Shown here piece after piece: positions 24,387-32,234 of a DNA stretch of 64,000 bases (the stretch's first letter is position 1; every line of letters begins with the position of its first letter). A program made the position numbers and the translations under genes. The notes beneath the pieces were generated by a model. It saw only the letters and a list, made by a program, of their open reading frames with translations, did not search any database and was not told where the DNA came from. This stretch comes from an uncultured Blautia sp. (GTDB lineage Bacteria > Bacillota > Clostridia > Lachnospirales > Lachnospiraceae): assembly GCA_900553515.1 (NCBI GenBank), contig USDN01000003.1, positions 28,455-92,454 of the forward strand, read 5' to 3'.

Positions 24387-26441
24387 ATGTCCGCAGAAAA
24401 GACAGGACAGGAATATCTGGATCAGGTGATCTCCTGCCTCCGCAAAAGACTGGAGGAGGTAAACGCTTCTATTGAAGCAGGAGCCAGGGAGATCGAAGAC
24501 ATGCACGAATATTATTGGGAAAATTATACTGAGATGGATCAGTACGGATATGAGGAATTTGATAATCGGCAGGCGCTTCTGGCACAGGTGAATGCAAACC
24601 AGGAGCAGCTTCTTCTTCGCAAAAGATTTCGGAATATGCTGGATTCTCCCTTTTTTGGAAGGGTGGATTTTATCTACGAAGGGGATGAGGAACCGGAACA
24701 GTTCTATATCGGTATTGGTAATCTGGCAGAGAGGGCAGGAGGACGCCCTCTGGTCAATGACTGGAGAGCGCCTGTCAGCGGGCTGTTTTATGATTATGAC
24801 AAAGGACCGGCATCTTACGAAGCGCCTATGGGAACGCTTACCGGAGAGATAAGCTCCAAGTGGCAATATAAGATCCGCCGTGGAGAAATGGTCTATGAAT
24901 TTGAAAGTGATATCAAGATCGATGACGATATCCTGAAAGCAGAGCTTGGAAGCAGCGGTGAAATCCAGCTGAAAAATATCATCCGCACCATTCAGAAGGA
25001 GCAGAACGCCATTATTCGAAACACAGAAGATCGGATTATGGCGATCCAGGGTACAGCTGGAAGCGGAAAGACCTCTGTGGCTCTTCACAGGATCGCCTAT
25101 CTTCTTTATCATGACAGGAAGAACCTGAAATCTTCCAATATTCTGATCCTTTCACCCAACAGTGTGTTTGCTGATTATATTTCCCATATCCTGCCTGAAC
25201 TTGGAGAAGAAAATATCCGGGAAATGAGTTTTGATCTCTTTGCCTACCGGGATCTTCAGGATATTGCAGCTGACTGTGAGGACAAGTATGACCAGATCGA
25301 GAAGACAGTGAAGAATCCATCCACCTGGAAGCAGTACAGAGAAAAACAGTCTCTGGAGTTTGCATCCCTCCTGGACGGGTTTATGCTGGAACTGGAGGAT
25401 GAGCTGATGAACTTCCGGGATGTGGAGTATAAAGGCTGTGTGATGACAGAATCTGAGATCATCCGGCTGTTTTATGACAGATTTCCGGATATTCCCCTTT
25501 TATCCAGAATGGAAGCTATTTCGGAATATTTTATCGATCAGGTGGAAACACTACGTGACAGAGATCTTTCTGAAGAGGAAAGAGAAGAGATCACGGATAA
25601 ATTTATGAAAATGTACAGTACCAGAGACTGTTATGTGCTTTACAGCCGTTTTCTGGACAGAAAGGGTTATCAGCCATTGCCGAAACGCCCTGTGGAAAAA
25701 CGTGCTCTTAAATATGAGGATGTTTATCCTCTTCTTTATCTGAAACATCATTTGATCCGGTGCAGGACGCACAGTGAGATCCGTCATCTGGTGGTAGATG
25801 AGATGCAGGATTATTCCTGGATTCAGTATCTTCTTTTGCAGAAGCTTTTTCCATGCAGGATGACGATTTTGGGAGATAAAGCTCAGACCATGGAGGAAGA
25901 GCAGCAGGATGTGATGAAATTCCTGCCGAAGATTTTTGGAAGGAATATCCGAAAGATCTATATGAACAGAAGCTACCGCAATACGGTGGAGATCGCAGAA
26001 TATGCCAACCGACTGACAGGAATTACAGATATGGAGCTGTTTGAACGTCACGGAGCGCCTGTTCAGGAGGAAAGCTTTGCATCTCAGGAGGAAGCTCTGG
26101 ATGCTGTTCTTGAAGGCTGGCTGGAGGCAGAAGATCGTCTGGAGACGGCGGCTGTGATATTGATGACAGAAAAAGAGGCAGAGGAAGCTTCTATGTATCT
26201 GAAGAAACGTCTGGAGGAACTGTCTCCCGAGAAAGAAGACAGACTGTCGTATCTTGACAGGAACAGCGGCAGATTCCAGAAGGGACTGACTGTCACGACC
26301 TTTTATCTTGCAAAGGGATTGGAATTCGACAGAGTTTATGGTGTTTTTACAGGAAAAGACCAGACTCCCTTAAAGACACAGGCGGAATATATTACTGCAA
26401 CAAGAGCGCTCCATGAGTTGTTTATGTACAGGATCTGTTAA
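24387..26441 (+). CDS. helD: HelD-type RNA polymerase-recycling helicase (UvrD superfamily)
   Basis: The 684-residue ATPase resembles HelD, which removes stalled or dormant RNA polymerase from DNA. The N-terminal coiled coil (residues 1-85) should insert in the polymerase secondary channel. The conserved region NDWRAPVSGLFYDYDKGPA precedes Walker A QGTAGSGKTSVALHR (near 224). Walker B is LVVDEMQDYS, and the C-terminal motif KGLEFDRVYGV is present. It is about 90 residues shorter than Bacillus HelD. ATG 24387 is preferred; a GTG at 24369 overlaps the YbjQ-family gene. No clear ribosome-binding site is seen, which suggests coupling to that gene. Confidence 0.88.
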   Translation: MSAEKTGQEYLDQVISCLRKRLEEVNASIEAGAREIEDMHEYYWENYTEMDQYGYEEFDNRQALLAQVNANQEQLLLRKRFRNMLDSPFFGRVDFIYEGDEEPEQFYIGIGNLAERAGGRPLVNDWRAPVSGLFYDYDKGPASYEAPMGTLTGEISSKWQYKIRRGEMVYEFESDIKIDDDILKAELGSSGEIQLKNIIRTIQKEQNAIIRNTEDRIMAIQGTAGSGKTSVALHRIAYLLYHDRKNLKSSNILILSPNSVFADYISHILPELGEENIREMSFDLFAYRDLQDIAADCEDKYDQIEKTVKNPSTWKQYREKQSLEFASLLDGFMLELEDELMNFRDVEYKGCVMTESEIIRLFYDRFPDIPLLSRMEAISEYFIDQVETLRDRDLSEEEREEITDKFMKMYSTRDCYVLYSRFLDRKGYQPLPKRPVEKRALKYEDVYPLLYLKHHLIRCRTHSEIRHLVVDEMQDYSWIQYLLLQKLFPCRMTILGDKAQTMEEEQQDVMKFLPKIFGRNIRKIYMNRSYRNTVEIAEYANRLTGITDMELFERHGAPVQEESFASQEEALDAVLEGWLEAEDRLETAAVILMTEKEAEEASMYLKKRLEELSPEKEDRLSYLDRNSGRFQKGLTVTTFYLAKGLEFDRVYGVFTGKDQTPLKTQAEYITATRALHELFMYRIC

Positions 26442-26460
26442 TGGGAACAGAACGCAGAAA

Positions 26461-26480
26461 CTGCTGTCAGGATACAGCAG
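26461..26480 (+). other. Small hairpin after helD
   Basis: CTGCTGT-CAGGAT-ACAGCAG forms a 7-bp stem without a U-tract. It may mark the 3' end of helD but is weak evidence of termination. Confidence 0.3.
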
Positions 26481-26561
26481 ACGACAGGATTTAAAACAGA
26501 AAATATGACAGAAGTTTATATTTTCTTCATAGGATTTTCACATTGCGGCACGGAAAATTTA

Positions 26562-26590
26562 TTGACAGGCATGTAATAAAATTGTAAAAT
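26562..26590 (+). promoter_or_regulatory. Promoter of the lipoprotein gene
   Basis: TTGACA (26562-26567), 17 bases, TAAAAT (26585-26590). The start codon follows 45 bases later behind AAGGAGG. Confidence 0.7.
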
Positions 26591-26635
26591 ATGGTACAAA
26601 GACTTCAATTATGATTCGTATTTAAGGAGGATATC

Positions 26636-27724
26636 ATGAAGAATAAAAAATTACTTGCTGTTCTGGCACTTACAGTAACTGCATCTGTTTTTATGGCAGG
26701 CTGCGGCTTTGGCGGCGACGAACCGGAGGAACAGAAGGTTGTCAGCGTAACACCTGCACCGGAAGTGACCAAGGCACCGACTGCGACACCGACCATCGCT
26801 CCTAATGTACAGAACACCACTTATACATCAGCTGACAAATCTGTTTCTATCAACCTTCCGGATGCTACCTGGGCAAACAAGACAGATGAGTCAGACACCA
26901 TCAGTTTCGAATCACCGGATAATGGAAATATCCTGATCCTTCATGGACAGGGTGAGGAGACTATGGCAGCGACTGTGATCCCAAGCACCCAGGATATGGC
27001 AGTTTCTCTGGAACAGGCAGATGGCGAAAAGGTTCAGGGAACAGACTTTGAAATTCAGGACTATAAGGCAGAAGATGTAAACGGAATCGGTGTTTACAGC
27101 TATGTAACGAAGATGCTGAACACAGAAAAGAGCGGCGGTTCTCTTTACGTGATCCATAAAGTGTTTGCCAATGCCAGCGAATATTATACAATCGAGGCGT
27201 CTGTGAAGAATGAGGCAGCCCTTGCTTCTGTGAAAAGTGCAGTGGATTCCTTTAAAATCCTTGGAAACTCTACTCTGAAAGAAGCAGCTCCTGGAACAGC
27301 ACCGGCAGCAGGAACTACAACAGGAACCGACGGAGCAGGAGCGGCAGATGCAGCAGACAATAATGCCGGCACAAATGCACCGGCAGCAGAAAATGGCGGA
27401 GCGGACGCTGCGGCAGGAACTGATGCAGGAACTTCAGATACAACGGGAACCGACACAGGATCTGATGAAAGTGCTTCTTCTGGAACGACTAATTCCGGTG
27501 GATTTACAGAGGAGCAGCTCAGTAATACAGATGCTACAAGAACTATCTACAGAAACTCTGACGGACATCCGATCGTGATCCAGCCGGACGGAAACGGCAG
27601 CTGGGTGGACTTTGACGGTAATACTTATAACTTTGCAAACGACGAGGATGTTTATGCAGAGGACGGAACCGATTATTACTGGCACGGAGAGGCTGCAGAC
27701 GTATACTATATGCCAGTTCAGTAA
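26636..27724 (+). CDS. Predicted lipoprotein with Ala/Gly/Thr-rich linker
   Basis: The 362-residue protein has a signal peptide ending in lipobox FMAGC (Cys23), so it is anchored on the outer face of the membrane. After a short Pro/Thr linker comes a folded domain (about residues 60-215) that I cannot assign. A low-complexity stretch rich in Ala, Gly, Thr and Asp (about 225-295) leads to a small C-terminal domain rich in Tyr, Asp and Gly (GNGSWVDFDGNTYNF). It stands alone between its own promoter and terminator. No function is assigned. Confidence 0.8.
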   Translation: MKNKKLLAVLALTVTASVFMAGCGFGGDEPEEQKVVSVTPAPEVTKAPTATPTIAPNVQNTTYTSADKSVSINLPDATWANKTDESDTISFESPDNGNILILHGQGEETMAATVIPSTQDMAVSLEQADGEKVQGTDFEIQDYKAEDVNGIGVYSYVTKMLNTEKSGGSLYVIHKVFANASEYYTIEASVKNEAALASVKSAVDSFKILGNSTLKEAAPGTAPAAGTTTGTDGAGAADAADNNAGTNAPAAENGGADAAAGTDAGTSDTTGTDTGSDESASSGTTNSGGFTEEQLSNTDATRTIYRNSDGHPIVIQPDGNGSWVDFDGNTYNFANDEDVYAEDGTDYYWHGEAADVYYMPVQ

Positions 27725-27754
27725 TTACGGCAGGAGTATCATATAGCAGACAGT

Positions 27755-27784
27755 AAAGGCAGGTGAGAGATCATCTGCCTTTTT
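27755..27784 (+). terminator. Terminator after the lipoprotein gene
   Basis: AAAGGCAGGTGA (27755-27766) pairs with TCATCTGCCTTT (27771-27782) over 12 bp with one G-U around GAGA, ending in TTTTT. The ribosome-binding site of the next gene (AAGGAG, 27787) follows immediately. Confidence 0.88.
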
Positions 27785-27799
27785 ATAAGGAGTGGGACA

Positions 27800-28558
27800 G
27801 TGGAAGCATACGGGAAATTTGCACAGGTCTATGATATGTTCATGGACAACATAGATTATGAAAAATGGGCGGAATATATAGAAAATCACCTGAAAGCCCG
27901 GGGGATAGAAGACGGTCTTGTGCTGGAGCTTGGCTGCGGCACAGGGACGATGACAGGATTGCTGGCACAAAAAGGATATGATATGATCGGTGTGGACAAT
28001 TCTGAAGAAATGCTGGCAGAGGCCATGAAGAAAAAAATGGAGACCGGACAGGATATTTTGTATCTTTTGCAGGATATGCAGGAGTTTGAGCTGTATGGAA
28101 CGGTGCGGGCAGTGGTAAGTGTCTGCGACAGTCTGAATTACATCACGGACAGAGAAGAGCTTCTTCAGGTATTCCGTCTGGTAAATAATTATCTGGATCC
28201 GAAGGGAATCTTTTTGTTTGATATGAATACCGTACATAAATACAGAGATATCCTTGGAGAGACAACCATTGCGGAAAACCGTGACGAAGGAAGCTTTATC
28301 TGGGAAAACAGTTATGATCCGGAAAATGGGATCAATATTTATGAGCTGGCTGTTTTTCTTCCACGAGAGGACGGCCTCTACGAAAAATGTGAGGAGCTGC
28401 ACTGCCAGAAGGCCTATGAACAGAAGGAAATCCAGGATCTGATCCGGGAGGCGGGGATGGAACTTCTGGCGGTTTATGATGCCTATACCATGGAACCTGC
28501 CCGGGAGGACAGTGAGCGCCTGTTTTTTGTGGTAGGAGAAAAAGGGAAAGAAGTTTAA
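27800..28558 (+). CDS. Class I SAM-dependent methyltransferase
   Basis: The 252-residue protein starts at GTG, 7 bases after AAGGAG, and begins MEAYGKFAQVYDMFMDNIDY. Motif I is VLELGCGTGTMTGLLA, followed by the acidic residue of motif II in MIGVDNSEEML; the later VVSVCDSLNYI is motif IV-like. This is the generic small-molecule methyltransferase group common in Firmicutes; the substrate cannot be inferred. It precedes hslO by 40 bases and is probably cotranscribed with it. Confidence 0.88.
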   Translation: MEAYGKFAQVYDMFMDNIDYEKWAEYIENHLKARGIEDGLVLELGCGTGTMTGLLAQKGYDMIGVDNSEEMLAEAMKKKMETGQDILYLLQDMQEFELYGTVRAVVSVCDSLNYITDREELLQVFRLVNNYLDPKGIFLFDMNTVHKYRDILGETTIAENRDEGSFIWENSYDPENGINIYELAVFLPREDGLYEKCEELHCQKAYEQKEIQDLIREAGMELLAVYDAYTMEPAREDSERLFFVVGEKGKEV

Positions 28559-28598
28559 GTAAAACGATTTTAGAATATGATGATCCAGGAGGAAAGAA

Positions 28599-29477
28599 AT
28601 GAAAGATTATATTGTAAGAGCAACAGCAGCAGACAGCCAGGTCCGTGCATTTGCCGCTGTGACAAGAGAGACAGTAGAGGCAGCAAGAAAGGCACATAAT
28701 ACCAGCCCGGCAGCAACGGCTGCTCTGGGACGTCTTCTTACAGCAGGCGCAATGATGGGCGTGATGATGAAGGGAGAGAAAGATATCCTTACTCTTCAGA
28801 TCAAGGCTGATGGTCCCATCAACGGAATCACTGTTACAGCAGATTCCCAGGGAAGAGTAAAAGGTTATGTGGGAAATCCGGAGGTGATCCTTCCTGCAAA
28901 TGAAAAGGGAAAACTGGATGTGTCCGGCGCAGTTGGAAATGGTTTTCTGAATGTGATTAAGGATATGGGTCTGAAAGAGCCTTATTCCGGACAGGTGGAT
29001 CTGCAGACCGGAGAGATTGCAGAAGATCTGACCTATTACTTTGCAGTCAGTGAGCAGGTTCCGTCAGCAGTTGGCCTTGGAGTTCTGATGAATAAGGATA
29101 ATACGGTGCAGCAGGCCGGAGGATTTATTGTGCAGGTTATGCCTTTTGCAGAAGAAAAGACCATTGCAAAGCTGGAGGAGAATATCCAGAAGATCCAGTC
29201 AGTTACTACACTTCTGGAGCAGGGACATACACCGGAGAGTCTTCTTGAGGCGGTATTTGAAGGATTCGAGGTGGAGATCATGGATAAGGTTCCGGCAGAG
29301 TTTTACTGCAACTGCAGCAAGGAACGTGTGGAAAAAGCCCTGATCAGTATCGGACGCAAGGATCTGAATGAGATGATTCAGGAAGGGAAAGAAGTAGAGC
29401 TGAACTGCCACTTCTGTAACACCAATTATGTGTTCAATGTGGAAGAACTGAAAGAAATTCTCAGAAAATGTAAATAA
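28599..29477 (+). CDS. hslO: Redox-regulated chaperone Hsp33
   Basis: This 292-residue chaperone is activated by oxidation and protects unfolding proteins. The C-terminal zinc site is intact: FYCNCSKERV and NCHFCNTNYVF give the CxC and CxxC cysteine pairs. The N-terminal substrate-binding domain includes TAALGRLLTAGAMMG and GQVDLQTGEIAEDLTYY. Length is the family norm. AGGAGGAAAG precedes the ATG. No heat-shock operator is visible nearby. Confidence 0.95.
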   Translation: MKDYIVRATAADSQVRAFAAVTRETVEAARKAHNTSPAATAALGRLLTAGAMMGVMMKGEKDILTLQIKADGPINGITVTADSQGRVKGYVGNPEVILPANEKGKLDVSGAVGNGFLNVIKDMGLKEPYSGQVDLQTGEIAEDLTYYFAVSEQVPSAVGLGVLMNKDNTVQQAGGFIVQVMPFAEEKTIAKLEENIQKIQSVTTLLEQGHTPESLLEAVFEGFEVEIMDKVPAEFYCNCSKERVEKALISIGRKDLNEMIQEGKEVELNCHFCNTNYVFNVEELKEILRKCK

Positions 29478-29500
29478 GAACTGTGATAAGACGCCGGCCC

Positions 29501-29527
29501 GTTGCTGTGAACGGAGTGAACAGTAAC
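29501..29527. repeat. Extended palindrome GTTGCTG ... CAGTAAC
   Basis: GTTGCTG (29501-29507) and CAGTAAC (29521-29527) form a 7-bp stem (one G-U) around a 13-base loop with an internal TGAAC/GTGAA symmetry. It is a longer variant of the element at 6302. A second small hairpin GCCGG-ATGT-CCGGC follows at 29528-29541. Confidence 0.5.
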
Positions 29528-29566
29528 GCCGGATGTCCGGCAGGAACGGACAGGAAAGGGGAAAAT

Positions 29567-31531
29567 ATGAAGGATGGATTTATAAAGGTCAGTGCAGGAA
29601 CTCCGGATGTAAGAGTTGGAGACTGCGAATATAATGCAGATGAGATCATCCGTATGACCCATGAAATGGAAGGACAGGGAGCCAGGATCATGGTGTTTCC
29701 GGAGCTTTGTATCACCTCCTACAGCTGCGGAGATCTTTTCTGGCAGGAAACCCTTCTGAATGAAGCAAAGGCACAGCTGATCCGAATTGCGGAAGAAACA
29801 GGAGATGTGGATGGTCTGATCTTTGTAGGGCTTCCTATGGAGTATAACGGAAAGCTTTATAACGTGGCTGCCGGGATCAGTGGGGGAGAAGTTCTGGGTC
29901 TGGTGCCCAAAATAAATATCCCGAATTATAACGAGTTTTATGAAAGCCGTTATTTTACATCCGGAAAAGAGGTGAACGGATGGGTTACTTTCTGTCACAG
30001 CGACGGCTTTGACACAGAGTATCCGGAGTATGAAGTTACGGTTTCTCCGCACTTACTTTTTACCTGTCCGCAGATGCCTGAGCTGAAGGTGGCAGCAGAA
30101 ATCTGTGAGGATCTCTGGGTGGCAGATCCTCCAAGCACCTGTCACGCTTATCATGGAGCAAATTTGATCGTTAATCTTTCTGCCAGTGATGAGCTGGTTG
30201 GAAAGGACAGCTATCGAAGGAATCTGGTCAGCAGTCAGTCTGCAAGACTGGTGTGCGGTTATGTTTATGCTTCTGCCGGAATCGGGGAGTCTACCCAGGA
30301 TGTGGTGTATGCAGGCCATGATCTGATCGCGGAAAACGGCACAGTCCTTGCAGAAAGCAGGAAGTTTACCAACGGGGCAGTCTACGGCGTAATGGATATC
30401 CGGAAGCTGGTCAATGAGCGCAGACGAATGACTACCTTTCAGTTTGCAGCGGACAAAGCTCAGGAGATGGAGTCTTATTATGATGAAGTGTTCTTTGATC
30501 TGCAGATAACAGAAACAGATCTGACAGGTCTGATTGATTCCAGACCTTTTGTGCCGGCTTCCATGGAAGAAAGAGAACGCCGCTGCGATGAGATCCTGAA
30601 TATCCAGGCAGCAGGTCTGATGAGACGACTTGCACATATCCACTGCCAGAATGCAGTGATTGGTCTGTCCGGAGGTCTGGATTCTACTCTTGCGCTTCTG
30701 GTGACCGTTCGTGCCTTTGATATGCTGGGCATTCCAAGAGAAAAGATTACAGCTGTGACCATGCCCTGCTTCGGAACTACAGACAGAACCTACAACAATG
30801 CCTGTCAGCTGAGCCTCTGCCTGGGAACAGAGCTTCGCGAAGTGAACATCCGGGAGACGGTAAGTCTTCATTTCCGGGATATCGGACATGATCCGGAAAT
30901 TCATGATGTCACATACGAAAACAGTCAGGCAAGAGAGAGAACTCAGATTTTGATGGACATTGCAAACCAGAAGGGCGGTATTGTGATCGGAACCGGCGAT
31001 CTTTCTGAACTGGCGCTGGGATGGGCTACCTTTAACGGAGACCATATGTCCATGTACGGAGTAAACGGCTCCGTTCCAAAGACACTGGTACGCCATCTGG
31101 TGAGATATTATGCAGATACCTGCGGAGAAAAGAAACTGTCAGAGATCCTTCTGGATATTCTGGACACTCCAGTAAGCCCGGAACTGCTTCCGCCAAAGGA
31201 CGGCAAGATCGCTCAGAAAACAGAGGATCTGGTAGGACCTTATGAACTTCATGACTTTTTCCTGTATCATATGCTTCGCTGGACCTGTCCGCCGGCAAAG
31301 ATCTTTCGTATGGCAAAGACTGCTTTTGCCGGAGAATATGATGAGGAAACCATACTGAAATGGCTGAAGACCTTTTACAGACGGTTCTTTACCCAGCAGT
31401 TTAAGCGTTCCTGTCTGCCGGACGGCCCGAAGGTGGGAAGCGTGGCAGTTTCTCCAAGGGGAGATCTGCGTATGCCAAGTGATGCCTGCGGAACCCTGTG
31501 GCTGAGAGAAGTGGATAAAATAAAAATCTGA
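29567..31531 (+). CDS. nadE: Glutamine-dependent NAD+ synthetase
   Basis: This 654-residue two-domain enzyme performs the last step of NAD+ synthesis. The N-terminal nitrilase-type glutaminase (1-290) has the catalytic set Glu in VFPELCITSYSCGDLF, Lys in VPKINIPNYNEFYE and Cys in AAEICEDLWV. The C-terminal synthetase has the PP-loop GLSGGLDSTLALL and GTGDLSELALGW. Length fits the glutamine-using form. ATG 29567 follows AGGAAAGGGG; the upstream in-frame ATG at 29483 lies before the repeat and has no ribosome-binding site. Confidence 0.95.
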   Translation: MKDGFIKVSAGTPDVRVGDCEYNADEIIRMTHEMEGQGARIMVFPELCITSYSCGDLFWQETLLNEAKAQLIRIAEETGDVDGLIFVGLPMEYNGKLYNVAAGISGGEVLGLVPKINIPNYNEFYESRYFTSGKEVNGWVTFCHSDGFDTEYPEYEVTVSPHLLFTCPQMPELKVAAEICEDLWVADPPSTCHAYHGANLIVNLSASDELVGKDSYRRNLVSSQSARLVCGYVYASAGIGESTQDVVYAGHDLIAENGTVLAESRKFTNGAVYGVMDIRKLVNERRRMTTFQFAADKAQEMESYYDEVFFDLQITETDLTGLIDSRPFVPASMEERERRCDEILNIQAAGLMRRLAHIHCQNAVIGLSGGLDSTLALLVTVRAFDMLGIPREKITAVTMPCFGTTDRTYNNACQLSLCLGTELREVNIRETVSLHFRDIGHDPEIHDVTYENSQARERTQILMDIANQKGGIVIGTGDLSELALGWATFNGDHMSMYGVNGSVPKTLVRHLVRYYADTCGEKKLSEILLDILDTPVSPELLPPKDGKIAQKTEDLVGPYELHDFFLYHMLRWTCPPAKIFRMAKTAFAGEYDEETILKWLKTFYRRFFTQQFKRSCLPDGPKVGSVAVSPRGDLRMPSDACGTLWLREVDKIKI

Positions 31532-31580
31532 AAAATACCCGTTATCGGAAAAATGTAAAAATCCGGTAACGGGTATTTTT
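31531..31580. terminator. Bidirectional terminator between nadE and the convergent gene
   Basis: An 18-base arm (31531-31548, AAAAATACCCGTTATCGG) pairs with 31563-31580 with one G-U pair. The arms end in A and T runs, so it works in both directions. It ends exactly at the stop of the minus-strand gene. Confidence 0.92.
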
Positions 31581-32017
31581 TAATGGATTTCTGCTTTTTT
31601 AACAGCGTCCTGGATGGCATGGATCAGCATCAGAGAGGTGTATTTCTGATCACTTGCATATTCCAGTTCATCCAGCTCACATCCACTGTAGATCTGACTT
31701 GCCAGCTCCTCGATGGCAGGTTCTACAAGCGGAAACATGGTCGCTGTACTTTCGCTTAAATTTGCCAGATGGATAGACCGGATCCTGTCTGCATCTACCG
31801 TGACTTCCACATCAAAGCTGTTTCCGCTCAGCGCAATGGAAGAACGGTAGATTCCCGGAGTGTAGACAGCGTCAGGAGTTGTGGAAGCTGTTTCTGCTCT
31901 GCCGGGACCGAACATGACAAATAGCAGGATCCCCAGAATAGTGAGAAATAAAAGGAAGATCCCTGTATAAATGATCTCCTTCATATGTAAAACAATGATC
32001 TTGGTTCTGGAACTCAT
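31580..32017 (-). CDS. Membrane-anchored FMN-binding-domain-like protein
   Basis: This 145-residue protein has one N-terminal membrane segment (about residues 14-35) and an outside-facing domain. The pattern YTPGIYRSSIALSGNSFDVEVTVDADRI followed by KYTSLMLIHAIQDAV, in parts, resembles the FMN_bind fold of RnfG/NqrC-type proteins, where a Thr near the C-terminus can carry FMN. The match is partial, so function is tentative. AGGAGG stands 7 bases before the ATG. It is convergent with nadE and divergent from addB. Confidence 0.6.
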   Translation of the reverse strand: MSSRTKIIVLHMKEIIYTGIFLLFLTILGILLFVMFGPGRAETASTTPDAVYTPGIYRSSIALSGNSFDVEVTVDADRIRSIHLANLSESTATMFPLVEPAIEELASQIYSGCELDELEYASDQKYTSLMLIHAIQDAVKKAEIH

Positions 32018-32179
32018 ATGGCTGCCTCCTGGTCAGAATATGTAAGGATTGTTGCGAATAACGGCTGTATGGGTCATACAGGATAAGAAAAGAACTTATG
32101 ATTTATCATATGCGGGGAGAGAATGTTTTATGATAAGATGATGAGGTCAAAAGATGCCTGGTATCAAAAAAATGAGTGA

Positions 32180-32208
32180 TTGTGAAAAACGAACATATGT
32201 GCTACAAT
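32180..32208 (+). promoter_or_regulatory. addAB promoter with LexA-box-like spacer
   Basis: TTGTGA (32180-32185), 17 bases, TACAAT (32203-32208). The spacer contains CGAACATATGTGCT (32190-32203), which keeps the CGAAC-N4-GT core of the Gram-positive LexA box (CGAAC-N4-GTTCG). If bound, LexA would block this promoter. Confidence 0.5.
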
Positions 32209-32234
32209 AGAAGAAAAAATTCAGGGAGGAAATT

